NCBI RefSeq assembly: GCF_000013665.1
Contig: NC_007912.1
Coordinates: forward strand, 4,835,684-4,899,683
Reading direction: 5' to 3'
DNA: 64,000 nt
Origin: Saccharophagus degradans 2-40
Lineage (GTDB): Bacteria; Pseudomonadota; Gammaproteobacteria; Pseudomonadales; Cellvibrionaceae
Of this stretch, positions 19,299 to 26,463 are shown piece after piece; the stretch's first letter is position 1, and each line of letters starts with the position of its first letter. The notes below the pieces were generated by a model, which saw only the letters and a list, made by a program, of their open reading frames with translations, had not been told where the DNA came from and made no database searches. Both the position numbers and the translations under genes were made by a program.

Positions 19299-19925
19299 TT
19301 ATAATTTCCGCGCAACCATAAAAACAACAACATCTTTAGGCCCATGATGCCACTGGCGTTCAATTGTAAATCCAGCATCACGGACTTCGCTAGCCAATTC
19401 AGATTCCGTCAGCACATACACATCAGGCATTACCCCTAGGAACTTGCCTAGAGGTACAAATGGTTTAATAAAGCGGAAGTACGAATTACCTAGGCAAACG
19501 GTACTACTAACGAAAACACCACCAGGCTTTAAAATTCTAGCCACTTCAGTGAGTACAGACTGCCTATCTGGTAGTAAATGAATAACATTTAAACCCAAAA
19601 CAGCGTCCAAACTAGCTGCACCTGCATTAAATTCTGTCAGAGTGGAACGAGTGAACGTAATGTTTGCAACACCTGCATTGCTGGCTTTCTCACGACCAAT
19701 ATTAAGCATGTTCTCAGATATATCAATTGCATCAATATGCAATACATGTGATGCGTGATGTATTGCGGTTGTTCCTGTTCCACAGCCAAACTCTAAAAGC
19801 CGCATTTTTGGCTGTAAAAAGCTTTGCGTTTCGGTGAGTTTTCTCTTATAGGTCTCCTCGTCGGAAACTGGACTTTTTGCATACCCTTCTGCTTTTTTAT
19901 TCCAGTATTTTTCGGATGTATTCAT
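19299..19925 (-). CDS. Class I SAM-dependent methyltransferase
   Basis: A 208-residue methyltransferase of the Methyltransf_11 type. Motif I is LLEFGCGTGTTAI, the acidic residue of motif II is in IDAIDISENML, and motifs IV and V are LDAVLGLNVIHLL and ILKPGGVFVSSTV. The methyl acceptor is unknown. The ATG at 19925 is chosen because GGAAG stands five bases before it. It is the last unit, in transcription direction, of the attC-bounded array. Confidence 0.85.
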   Translation of the reverse strand: MNTSEKYWNKKAEGYAKSPVSDEETYKRKLTETQSFLQPKMRLLEFGCGTGTTAIHHASHVLHIDAIDISENMLNIGREKASNAGVANITFTRSTLTEFNAGAASLDAVLGLNVIHLLPDRQSVLTEVARILKPGGVFVSSTVCLGNSYFRFIKPFVPLGKFLGVMPDVYVLTESELASEVRDAGFTIERQWHHGPKDVVVFMVARKL

Positions 19926-20044
19926 ATAAACTTCCATTACTCAGGTGGGGACTTCCCTGAAAATTCCGTGTCTCACTTCAGTCAGCAAATGATCCAATCA
20001 TTTTATTGCTTGGAATATAAGTTACTACGATATAGATATGAAAA

Positions 20045-20152
20045 ATGTCTAGCCTAGTTCACCGTGCCATTTTGCGAAGAACATTTGTGTATTAGCGTAG
20101 CGACCACACAAATGAGCGTATTAAAATGGGACCACGTGTAGCTATTTGTTAG
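20045..20152 (-). repeat. attC-like site A (long palindromic type)
   Basis: On the minus strand the site opens with CCTAACAAATAG, which overlaps the last codons and stop of the upstream gene. It forms nested stems CCATTTT/AAAATGG and CATTTGTGT/ACACAAATG and closes near AACTAGGC. The R'' core (ACCTAAC) matches RYYYAAC; the closing core is degenerate compared with GTTRRRY. Overlap of R'' with the gene end is typical of integron cassettes. Confidence 0.6.
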
Positions 20153-20585
20153 GTTTAATTTTTGATATTGCCGCCAAATACTCCCTTGAGCCCTCTACAG
20201 ATATATATTCACACGACACTAATTTTTTACCATTGCGCTCAGTTCCGAACACTAGATAAGTAGAGCCAACATCAAACATGTAAGCGCAACTACAATTCGT
20301 ACCGTGTCGCTTTCCACTTAGATATGTAATTTCGGTTCCTTCGCCTTTAATCCACTCCTTGACTTTCAACTTTATACTCGATGACTCCAGTATCTCTTCT
20401 TCATCCTTTAATCGAGAAACCAAATACTCTTTTGCAACGACCTCCCCAACCAATATGTAATCGACATTTTCTTTGATGGCAGAGTAAGGACTCTCCGAGG
20501 ACCGTACCACCTCGTCAAGTAAGCAGCTTTTCCCGTAACTATTCGAGAAAAAGAATAACAACACAAACAGAATAACAAATTTCAT
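20142..20585 (-). CDS. Exported netrin/TIMP-like small protein
   Basis: A 147-residue protein with a signal peptide (ending SNSYG-KSC). The cysteine pattern and the segment ITYLSGKRHGTNCSCAYMFDVGSTYLVFG resemble the NTR (netrin/TIMP-like) domain found in some bacterial exported proteins. The start codon is only four bases from the end of attC-like site B, and the stop overlaps site A, so this is a compact cassette gene. The function is unknown. Confidence 0.7.
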   Translation of the reverse strand: MKFVILFVLLFFFSNSYGKSCLLDEVVRSSESPYSAIKENVDYILVGEVVAKEYLVSRLKDEEEILESSSIKLKVKEWIKGEGTEITYLSGKRHGTNCSCAYMFDVGSTYLVFGTERNGKKLVSCEYISVEGSREYLAAISKIKPNK

Positions 20586-20588
20586 GTC

Positions 20589-20663
20589 ACTTAACGCGTC
20601 AATAACCGGCGCAGCTTTGCTGCGTCCGGCGCCGAAGGCGCGAAGTTGATTGATTTGTTATAA
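20589..20663 (-). repeat. attC-like site B
   Basis: A 75-base imperfect palindrome. On the minus strand it starts with TTATAACAAATC at the stop codon of the upstream gene and ends TGACGCGTTAAGT, whose last seven bases fit the R' consensus GTTRRRY. Inner stems include GCGCAGC TTT GCTGCG and GGCGCC. Size, position between stop and start codons, and both core ends agree with an integron attC. Confidence 0.7.
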
Positions 20664-21008
20664 GTCATTTGCACCTTCAATGATGCGATTTAGTCTTTTA
20701 GAAATGCTCTTCATTCCAGACTCCATTTTGTTACTGAGTAGGCCGCTTTGAAAATATTTGGGTTTCAGTGATTCTGTTTTTAAGTATTCATCATGTTGAT
20801 AAATGAACTCTAAATATCCTTTTAACCTTTCAGCTGACGTTGTTGACCTACGGAGTTGCTTTCTTAAGCTCTCTTCAAACCTCTTTATTTCTAATTCTTC
20901 ATCGACATCATGGGTAAAAACGTATATTTCACGCGCTAGTCTATTTTTTGACCAGCCTAGTTGATCTAGAAGTGATTTTATTTCTTCTTGTAGTGTTTCG
21001 GTTTCCAT
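20658..21008 (-). CDS. Cassette-borne protein of unknown function, possibly DNA-binding
   Basis: A 116-residue, highly charged helical protein (METETLQEEIKSLLDQLGW at the start). The segment LLDQLGWSKNRLAREIYV resembles a helix-turn-helix of the XRE type, but the rest does not fit a known family. The ATG at 21008 is chosen; a TTG farther upstream would place the start inside repeated TTGTCCC motifs. Its stop codon lies inside attC-like site B. The promoter region is shared with the divergent small gene at 21091. Confidence 0.65.
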   Translation of the reverse strand: METETLQEEIKSLLDQLGWSKNRLAREIYVFTHDVDEELEIKRFEESLRKQLRRSTTSAERLKGYLEFIYQHDEYLKTESLKPKYFQSGLLSNKMESGMKSISKRLNRIIEGANDL

Positions 21009-21064
21009 TGTCCCTATTTGTCCCAATGGCCCTTGTTAAGGTTGTAACTGTCCCAGCGGGGACA
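21008..21064. promoter_or_regulatory. Repeated TGTCCC motifs in a divergent promoter
   Basis: TTGTCCC occurs at 21008-21014 and 21018-21024, exactly one helical turn apart. TGTCCC at 21049-21054 faces GGGACA at 21059-21064 as a perfect inverted repeat with a four-base spacer. The motifs lie between two divergent cassette genes and look like an operator, perhaps for the adjacent HTH-like protein. The two left copies also overlap the translation start region, so part of the pattern could be ribosome-site related. Confidence 0.45.
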
Positions 21065-21090
21065 ATTACATTTTATTTAAGGAGAATAAC

Positions 21091-21244
21091 CATGACTAAA
21101 GGTAAAACCCCTATGAACAAAGCCGCTGCTTCACGCATACAGTCTGCAACCGCCAAGAACACCGGAGGTAAAGTCTCAAAAGGCTCGTTCGCGGCGAAAG
21201 CTCAATCAGCTGCTGCTAAAAATGCAGCAAAACCGGCCAAGTGA
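21091..21244 (+). CDS. Small basic SMP-like protein
   Basis: A 50-residue protein, MTKGKTPMNKAAASRIQSAT at its start, rich in alanine, lysine and serine, with KGSFAAKAQSAAAKN near the end. This matches the short bacterial proteins resembling plant seed maturation (SMP) domains. AAGGAG precedes the ATG at a good distance. It is on the strand opposite to the other cassette genes and is followed 13 bases later by another tiny gene. Confidence 0.8.
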
Positions 21245-21257
21245 GAGAGGTAATTGT

Positions 21258-21392
21258 ATGCCTGATTCATCAAATATGACTGATGAAGAATTAGACCTCT
21301 GGTCTGATATTAACAATCCCAATAATGATGCAGATATGGATGACTGGGCTGATGCTCATAATCCTAACAATGACGATTATTTGGGAGAGTAA
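21258..21392 (+). CDS. Tiny acidic NPNN-repeat protein
   Basis: A 44-residue protein, very acidic and built from two similar units: LWSDINNPNNDAD and DWADAHNPNNDDY. AGAGAGG lies before the ATG. Small proteins with a (W/Y)xxxxNPNN repeat are widespread in accessory DNA, but their role is unknown to me. It is co-directional with the preceding SMP-like gene, 13 bases away, so the two probably share a transcript that ends at the hairpin at 21401-21423. Confidence 0.75.
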   Translation: MPDSSNMTDEELDLWSDINNPNNDADMDDWADAHNPNNDDYLGE

Positions 21393-21400
21393 ATCTAAAG

Positions 21401-21423
21401 AGTCTGAGGCTATGCCTCAGACT
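21401..21423. terminator. Bidirectional terminator between convergent cassette genes
   Basis: A perfect 10-bp stem AGTCTGAGGC / GCCTCAGACT with a three-base loop lies between the stop of the NPNN gene and the convergent gene ending at 21410. The stop codon of the latter is in the loop. Confidence 0.75.
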
Positions 21424-21814
21424 CCTTGCAGGCTTTAGCATTTTCCTCAAAGGCTTTCAAAAAACCATTTTCATTTACCTTATATCTTATATATGAAATT
21501 TCATTCATTGTATCTTCAAGGGCGCATAGACATAGATCTTTTTTCTTCCCGTAAACTCTATAAGAAACAGGTTTCTCATAAGAGCTAGAACAGGCTTCAA
21601 GAACAGCATATTCAACCGCTAAAGGGTATCTGTTGTCAGTGATGGCGTAATCAATGAACTGGCTTCCGCCATAGGCCAAAACTGCTGCTAGTCCTGCGGC
21701 TTTAAGTGGCTTTTTAATTGTGAACTTTTCAATAAGACTTGAGCAGGTTTTGCAGTGAAATTTAACCGTTGCTCCTATTTCAGCCTTATCTCCACAATTG
21801 CATGAATCTTCCAT
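21410..21814 (-). CDS. Cassette-borne protein with a zinc-ribbon-like N-terminus
   Basis: A 134-residue protein starting MEDSCNCGDKAEIGATVKFH and then CKTCSS, giving a CxC...CxxC arrangement that may bind zinc. A hydrophobic segment (AAGLAAVLAYGGSQF, about 39-55) and a C-terminal domain with further cysteines (KDLCLCALED) follow. Its start is 22 bases from the R' end of the attC arm at 21836. No family is recognised. Confidence 0.65.
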   Translation of the reverse strand: MEDSCNCGDKAEIGATVKFHCKTCSSLIEKFTIKKPLKAAGLAAVLAYGGSQFIDYAITDNRYPLAVEYAVLEACSSSYEKPVSYRVYGKKKDLCLCALEDTMNEISYIRYKVNENGFLKAFEENAKACKESEA

Positions 21815-21835
21815 TTTTACTCGATCTTCCTTATG

Positions 21836-21866
21836 ACTTATAACGCCGCTATTACCGGCGAGTTGT
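21836..21866 (-). repeat. attC-like site C, right arm (split by the IS)
   Basis: The plus strand reads ACTTATAACGCCGCTATTAC followed by CGGCGAG. This is the complement of an attC R'-L' half and resembles site B at its outer end. The complementary left arm lies at 23553-23580: the two pair at about 14 of 18 positions when joined (TAAC, CC, TAT, ACCGG shared). This indicates one attC interrupted by the IS between them. Confidence 0.65.
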
Positions 21867-21943
21867 AGTTGATTGGATTTTTGTGCTATTCAAGCACAAA
21901 AACCAAGCGACGGAAACGGAGTCCGGTAGATAGCTTTGATACT

Positions 21944-22032
21944 TATGATGACCTCCTCCTCCGGAGACCAATGGAAACCTTCTAAACTTAAATCACCACA
22001 ACAAAAGTTAATTAAAGAAGGAGATCATCATA
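21944..22032 (+). promoter_or_regulatory. Inverted repeat covering the transposase ribosome site
   Basis: TATGATGACCTCC (21944-21956) is complementary at 12 of 13 positions to GGAGATCATCATA (22020-22032). The second arm contains the GGAG ribosome site and the first base of the transposase start codon. In transcripts reading in from outside, the arms can pair and hide the start, a known type of IS translational control. Confidence 0.6.
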
Positions 22033-23078
22033 TGAGATTTTATACCATTTCCCACAAACATTACTGCGGAATAGATTTGCATACCAAAATGATGTACGTC
22101 TGCATACTTGATTCTGATGCTAACATACTGATTCATAAGAATATACCTACTAATGGTAAGGCGTTTTTAAAGCTCATAGCCCCCTATCGTGAAGACATTG
22201 TCGTAGGCGTTGAGTGCATGTTTTCTTGGTATTGGCTGGCTGATTTGTGCGCCAAAGAAGGCATCGAATTTATCTTAGGCCATGCACTTTACATGAGGTG
22301 TATTCACGGCGGAAAGGCCAAAAACGATAAAGTTGACTCGGAAAAAATCGCACGCATTATGAGATGCGGCGATTTCCCTCTCGCCTATGCCTATCCTGCC
22401 GAGCTTCGGCCTGTTCGCGACCTCATGCGTAGACGAAGCCATTTGGTTCGCATTAAGAGTGAGATTCAAAGCCATATTAGTATCACCAACTACCAATATA
22501 ATCTTGAGCCGTTCGACAAAAACATCGTTCACAAAGGTAATCGCGAAGGTATAGCAGATCACTTCGATAACGCTTCTGTACGGCTTAATGTTGAAACCGA
22601 TATTGCCGTTATGGACAGCCTTCACGATCAGATACGGAACCTCGAAAACTACATTATCAGGCATGCGAAAGACTACGATGGCCGAATGTTGTACCGATTA
22701 AAAACAGTTCCTGGGATTGGCGATATTTTGGCTTTAACAATCATGTATGAAATTCTATCGATCGATCGCTTTCCAACGGTTCAAAAGTTTTGTTCATACT
22801 CCCGTTTAGTTAAATGTGCGAATGAGTCGGCTGGCAAAAAAATGGGGACATCAGGCTCAAAAATAGGTAACGCTCATCTAAAATGGGGCTTTTCTGAAGC
22901 GGCTATTTTATTCATACGTGGAAATGATAAAGCTCAGAAATATGTTACTAAATTAAGCAAGAAGTTTGGCAAAGGTAAAGCGCTGTCCATACTATCCCAC
23001 AAATTGGGACGCGCTATTTATTTTATGATGAAAAGGAACGATGTCTTTGATATGAATTACTTTTTTCGAAATAGTTAA
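22032..23078 (+). CDS. IS110-family DEDD transposase
   Basis: A 348-residue transposase. The N-terminal RuvC-like domain carries the acidic residues in YCGIDLHTKMMYVCILD, VGVECMFSWYWLADLC and AKNDKVDSEKIARIM. The C-terminal Transposase_20 domain has LKTVPGIGDILALTIMYEI, FCSYSRLV and the serine-bearing GTSGSKIGNAHLKWGFSEAA. These elements move with the help of an RNA encoded in a non-coding end. The ATG at 22032 follows AAGGAG; the longer frame from 21936 would include the sequestering repeat and is less likely. It appears intact. Confidence 0.92.
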   Translation: MRFYTISHKHYCGIDLHTKMMYVCILDSDANILIHKNIPTNGKAFLKLIAPYREDIVVGVECMFSWYWLADLCAKEGIEFILGHALYMRCIHGGKAKNDKVDSEKIARIMRCGDFPLAYAYPAELRPVRDLMRRRSHLVRIKSEIQSHISITNYQYNLEPFDKNIVHKGNREGIADHFDNASVRLNVETDIAVMDSLHDQIRNLENYIIRHAKDYDGRMLYRLKTVPGIGDILALTIMYEILSIDRFPTVQKFCSYSRLVKCANESAGKKMGTSGSKIGNAHLKWGFSEAAILFIRGNDKAQKYVTKLSKKFGKGKALSILSHKLGRAIYFMMKRNDVFDMNYFFRNS

Positions 23079-23552
23079 ATGTTTAGGGTAGCGTGTTTGA
23101 GCTAGCAGGTATAACTAGGGTGCCGAGCATAAAGATCCTAAGCTAAGTTATCCGTTTAAGCTTCGAGCTTACTCTTAGCCTGATGAAAAAATGCCAACTC
23201 TCTCGCTTTGATTAGACAGAACACACTACCCGCCCTACGCTTTTTTGATGTGTGACTGCCCCTTGACTGAGTGATCTATAACTGGATACAAAACACCGTA
23301 AGCCCGATTCTTTGAAGCGCCAGATCCAAGGGTAACCGATAAATTTCTAGTAGCGCCTTAGTAAAGCTAAGGCATCCAGATTACTTCAGCGAATGAAAGC
23401 GTCGAACGTTAATTTGGACTGACTCTCAATAGGTGTTTGGTACAGTTACCGCTAAGCCTTCCATGAAATTATCGTCAGTAGAAACATTCAAAATTGCTTT
23501 TTTATTAACTCTAGGCATTAAACCAAGGGTTTTGGTGAGTTATTGTTCTTTG
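23079..23552 (+). other. Long 3' non-coding end of the IS, candidate guide-RNA region
   Basis: 474 bases without a gene lie between the transposase stop and the left attC arm. Local pairings such as AAGCTTCGAGCTT near 23160 are present. In IS1111-group elements the target-guiding RNA is encoded downstream of the transposase. Position is the only support here; no RNA boundaries can be set. Confidence 0.4.
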
Positions 23553-23580
23553 ACAGGTCCGGTCATATAGGTGTTACGTG
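23553..23580 (-). repeat. attC-like site C, left arm (split by the IS)
   Basis: On the minus strand this arm reads CACGTAACACCTATATGACC and then GGACC, starting at the stop codon of the upstream gene. It is the R''-L'' half whose complement is found at 21836-21866. Confidence 0.65.
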
Positions 23581-24497
23581 ATTAGCAATCCTTCATATTG
23601 CCTTGGAAGTAGGGCAAACTCTCCCCATTTTAAATTTTCGATACCTAAACCCAGACCATCTTCTTTCACAGCGCCGTACATGATAACAACTCTGCCAATA
23701 GAGGTTTCGGTAATTCCCTTTTGTTGCGCGATCTCTATCGTGGGCTTTATCCGAAAATCGCGCACCGTTGAACTACATTGCAACTGCGTCATTCTTTTGT
23801 TGTGTGGCTTTGGGTTTTCAGCGAGGCAATAAATATTTTTAATGATCCCGAAGTATAACCGGGGTATTTCGTCTTCTATTGTTACATCTCGAACATCATG
23901 TAAAAGATCGATTAGTCGAATAGCAAGCTTACCATTAGGAAAGTGGTAATATCTGTTTATATTTTCGTCAAATCTTCTGCAAATCCCAGCGACAGTAGTT
24001 ATTTTACTTGGAAGTTTAAATGACTCTCCACTGTGCCGTCCCAAAGGGACTTCAGTCAATTTACCATTGATATCTTCTACTGGTGTTTCATCATATTTAC
24101 CTGCAGGAACTTCAGGCGCTTCTGGTCTTTGCTGTAAAAATCCAGAGATTACAACAAGATCTTCATCATCAACTGCCTTCTGAGCCTCTTCATAATTATC
24201 GTATCGTTTCCCTTCAGGACGCATTGTTCTAAGATCACATTTAACCTCTTTATATTTGCCCATGTGAGCAAAATATGCATCTCGGCCATTTGAAAAATAG
24301 TCTTTATCTTTAGGGACCCTAATAAGAATGGTATAGCAAACCGGACAAAATATTTCACTTTCCATTTCCGCAGTATACTCAGAAGGTAGAATCTTATCGG
24401 CTTGATCCCTTAAAAGGCTTTTGCTTCCACCATCAAAAGACCAGCCACTGAGCCTGTAAGCGAACTTTATTCTTTGATTTGACTCTTCCTTTGCCAT
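23574..24497 (-). CDS. Cassette-borne protein of unknown function
   Basis: A 307-residue soluble protein. Residues 45-90 contain FCPVCYTILIRV and YFAHMGKYKEVKCDLR, a cysteine/histidine arrangement that may bind zinc and recalls competence CoiA-like proteins only faintly. The C-terminal half has no known motif. Its stop overlaps the R'' end of split attC site C, and its start is 22 bases from site D, so it is a single-gene cassette. Confidence 0.65.
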   Translation of the reverse strand: MAKEESNQRIKFAYRLSGWSFDGGSKSLLRDQADKILPSEYTAEMESEIFCPVCYTILIRVPKDKDYFSNGRDAYFAHMGKYKEVKCDLRTMRPEGKRYDNYEEAQKAVDDEDLVVISGFLQQRPEAPEVPAGKYDETPVEDINGKLTEVPLGRHSGESFKLPSKITTVAGICRRFDENINRYYHFPNGKLAIRLIDLLHDVRDVTIEDEIPRLYFGIIKNIYCLAENPKPHNKRMTQLQCSSTVRDFRIKPTIEIAQQKGITETSIGRVVIMYGAVKEDGLGLGIENLKWGEFALLPRQYEGLLIT

Positions 24498-24518
24498 AGT
24501 TATCTCTCAGAATTGGTA

Positions 24519-24586
24519 CACGTAACGCCGCCAGCAGGGGCTAGAGCACGCAGTGCGGAAGTCCCTCTGGCTGGCTTTGTTAAAGC
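24519..24586 (-). repeat. attC-like site D
   Basis: A 68-base palindromic site. The minus strand reads GCTTTAACAAAGCCAGC, a central variable part, then GCTGGCGGCGTTACGT. GCCAGC/GCTGGC and TAAC/GTTA pair, as in the ends of Vibrio-type attC sites. It begins five bases after the stop of the SEC-C gene. Confidence 0.75.
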
Positions 24587-24591
24587 TCTGC

Positions 24592-25725
24592 TTAACTTTG
24601 CCAATTAACATACTCAATTTTATCTGGCTCAGGCAATAAAGCATTTAGTATTTTATTAGATATACTATTTCCATGAGGCTCTACGAACATATTTACATTG
24701 TCATGGGATATTTCAACAATGTTTTCTTTATCATCACTGCTAAGCCCGTCCCACCACGCTGGTGAGAGAAAGTAGTTTTCAAAATTACTGAATATGTATT
24801 GAGCTAAGTATGTTGAAATGTCTTCTTTTGATTTAGACATAAGCGACTTTACCAAAGTTGTGCAGGTATTGTGGCAATGCTCCAACCACGAGAGTACAAT
24901 ATAACTCTTATGCCCATCATAAAATGATGTAAATGATAGTAAGTCAGGAACCACTTCAAGATCTGATAAATCTTGAAGTTTAGTGTTATCAAAGGCGAAG
25001 TCTGGATTAACTGAACCACTAACCTGAACTGGAAATGGGTTTGCATACTCAATTACAACAGCCCGTATATCGCTATAGTCATTCCTCTCTATGCCTTTAT
25101 CAAATCTCTCTTTCTGGTAGATATTGTCCCGCAGTCCTGCTTCCGCCCCAATATTCGTGAAGAATGCCTGCTCCTGTATTTCGGCCTGCCTATAGGCAGG
25201 CTTCCCTTTATCTAGGCCAGCATTTACCTCATACATATCTACCAAGGCCGACTTCGTATAATACTCTCTAGCAAATGAACGAAAAGCGAGCTTGAAGCAT
25301 TGTTCCTCTGATTTTGTGAATGCCTCCTTTTCTAAGCAAGAAAATAGTTGGTCATCGTGTTTTTGGCAGAAGCCAGTAAATGTAGAAGCGTTGTTGACGC
25401 CTATTCTTTCAGGTCGAATCTTTCCATTATGTTTCTGAAGGCTTTCTAAACCTAACTTAATTCCTAGAACATGGCCATCTACAGCTATTGCTTTTAGGCT
25501 AGAGCTTTTTGGCACTGTGTGGGCTTTAACGATCTTTTTCGCACATTCGTCATGAAGGCTTTTTGGTGCTGAGCATATTTTTTTTGAGAATTTATCCCGC
25601 ATTGATTTGGCGGCATCCCATGGCTCTACTGGATTTTCATTCTCTCTATCTCTGTGACATTTTTTATATTTTTTCCCTGATCCGCACCAGCAGGGATCAT
25701 TTCGTCCAATCTTACCTTTCCCCAT
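24592..25725 (-). CDS. SEC-C motif protein of unknown function
   Basis: A 377-residue protein beginning MGKGKIGRNDPCWCGSGKKY, an N-terminal SEC-C zinc motif (CxCGSGKKYKKCH) like that at the end of SecA. The rest includes DECAKKIVKAHTVPKSSSLK, FCQKHDDQLFSCLEKEAF and TGFCQKHDD, cysteine/histidine segments that suggest a further metal site, possibly nuclease-like. The ATG at 25725 has GGAG six bases upstream and is preferred to longer forms. It is the outermost gene of the array before a long non-coding region. Confidence 0.75.
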   Translation of the reverse strand: MGKGKIGRNDPCWCGSGKKYKKCHRDRENENPVEPWDAAKSMRDKFSKKICSAPKSLHDECAKKIVKAHTVPKSSSLKAIAVDGHVLGIKLGLESLQKHNGKIRPERIGVNNASTFTGFCQKHDDQLFSCLEKEAFTKSEEQCFKLAFRSFAREYYTKSALVDMYEVNAGLDKGKPAYRQAEIQEQAFFTNIGAEAGLRDNIYQKERFDKGIERNDYSDIRAVVIEYANPFPVQVSGSVNPDFAFDNTKLQDLSDLEVVPDLLSFTSFYDGHKSYIVLSWLEHCHNTCTTLVKSLMSKSKEDISTYLAQYIFSNFENYFLSPAWWDGLSSDDKENIVEISHDNVNMFVEPHGNSISNKILNALLPEPDKIEYVNWQS

Positions 25726-26463
25726 TAATTGCTCCATTCTAATTTGGTGCTTTAACAACACAATATATCCCACCCCACCACCTATCACCTATACATCCCC
25801 ATCAAGACTGGTATGCGCGTTAGGTGATTGAGCGTTAATTTCCAAGTGCACAACTAAATACGCTTTAGTTGTGCAGGTATTGGGATTAATTTCGTTTAAT
25901 TTCAAATTAAAGCATGCTTTATAAATTAAATATACCGTGTAAAAGTAATTATTCACGCTTTGTTCAATGTAATAATACGGCTGTAACGGATTTTTTTTAT
26001 TAATCTTTTTAATCTGTTTTTACGGCGGTGTTTATTATGGGTAGTTGTGCCGGTATGTATAGTTTACAAAAAGTGGCTTCAAGCTAGCCATCGGCGTTGC
26101 ATTAGGCGCCAGACTATTTGAATGTGAGATGCAGGGGTATTTCATAGCTATGAAATAGAACGGTAGTTAAACCACGTGCGCTGGTCGCTTTGTTGTTCTG
26201 TTATTTGTTTTTACCTTTCTATATTACAACCTGTTCGGCAACACTGCCTGTAATTTAAAGTGCGTGCCATCCAAACGTGTATATTGGTGGGCAGTGCCCA
26301 CCGTGCAAGAATTGCCTATATATGGTATTCGAAACATTTAGATAATTGACGTGCCTAATTAATAGCGTGGGTTATTTCTGATTTTGGCCCTTTAAATCAC
26401 CCCTTGCCACCCCAGCGCTACACCGCTAGATTACCCCTTCACGTAATGGGTTAATTGGCCAAC
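25726..26463. other. Non-coding stretch right of the cassette array
   Basis: No gene is seen. It contains a perfect 12-bp hairpin, TGCACAACTAAA (25847-25858) and TTTAGTTGTGCA (25864-25875), with outer partial pairing. A GCGTTAGGT at about 25817-25825 resembles an integron core site in plus orientation. Neither attI nor an integrase gene can be identified. The region also carries copy 2 of the 17-bp palindrome. Confidence 0.45.
26286..26302. repeat. 17-bp dispersed palindrome, copy 2
   Basis: GGTGGGCAGTGCCCACC, identical to the copy at 30887-30903 and two bases different from the one at 13707-13723. Confidence 0.75.

Larger units (their letters stand above)
21867..23552 (+). mobile_element. 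IS110/IS1111-family insertion sequence inside an attC site
   Basis: The transposase at 22032-23078 is flanked by about 165 bases on its left and 474 bases on its right before the two attC arms resume, so the element spans at most this interval. Its exact ends cannot be set by eye because IS110 relatives lack clear terminal repeats. A perfect hairpin (TTTTTGTGCT / AGCACAAAAA, 21878-21902) near the left end may be part of the element or of the attC loop. IS1111-attC elements are known to insert into attC sites. The long right non-coding end is where a guide RNA would be expected in the IS1111 group. Confidence 0.75.

Noticed and set aside
25847-25875. 12-bp perfect hairpin considered as another attC site
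   Set aside because: The outer cores run in the wrong order (GTTA on the left, ATTAA on the right), so it does not have attC polarity; kept only as a hairpin.
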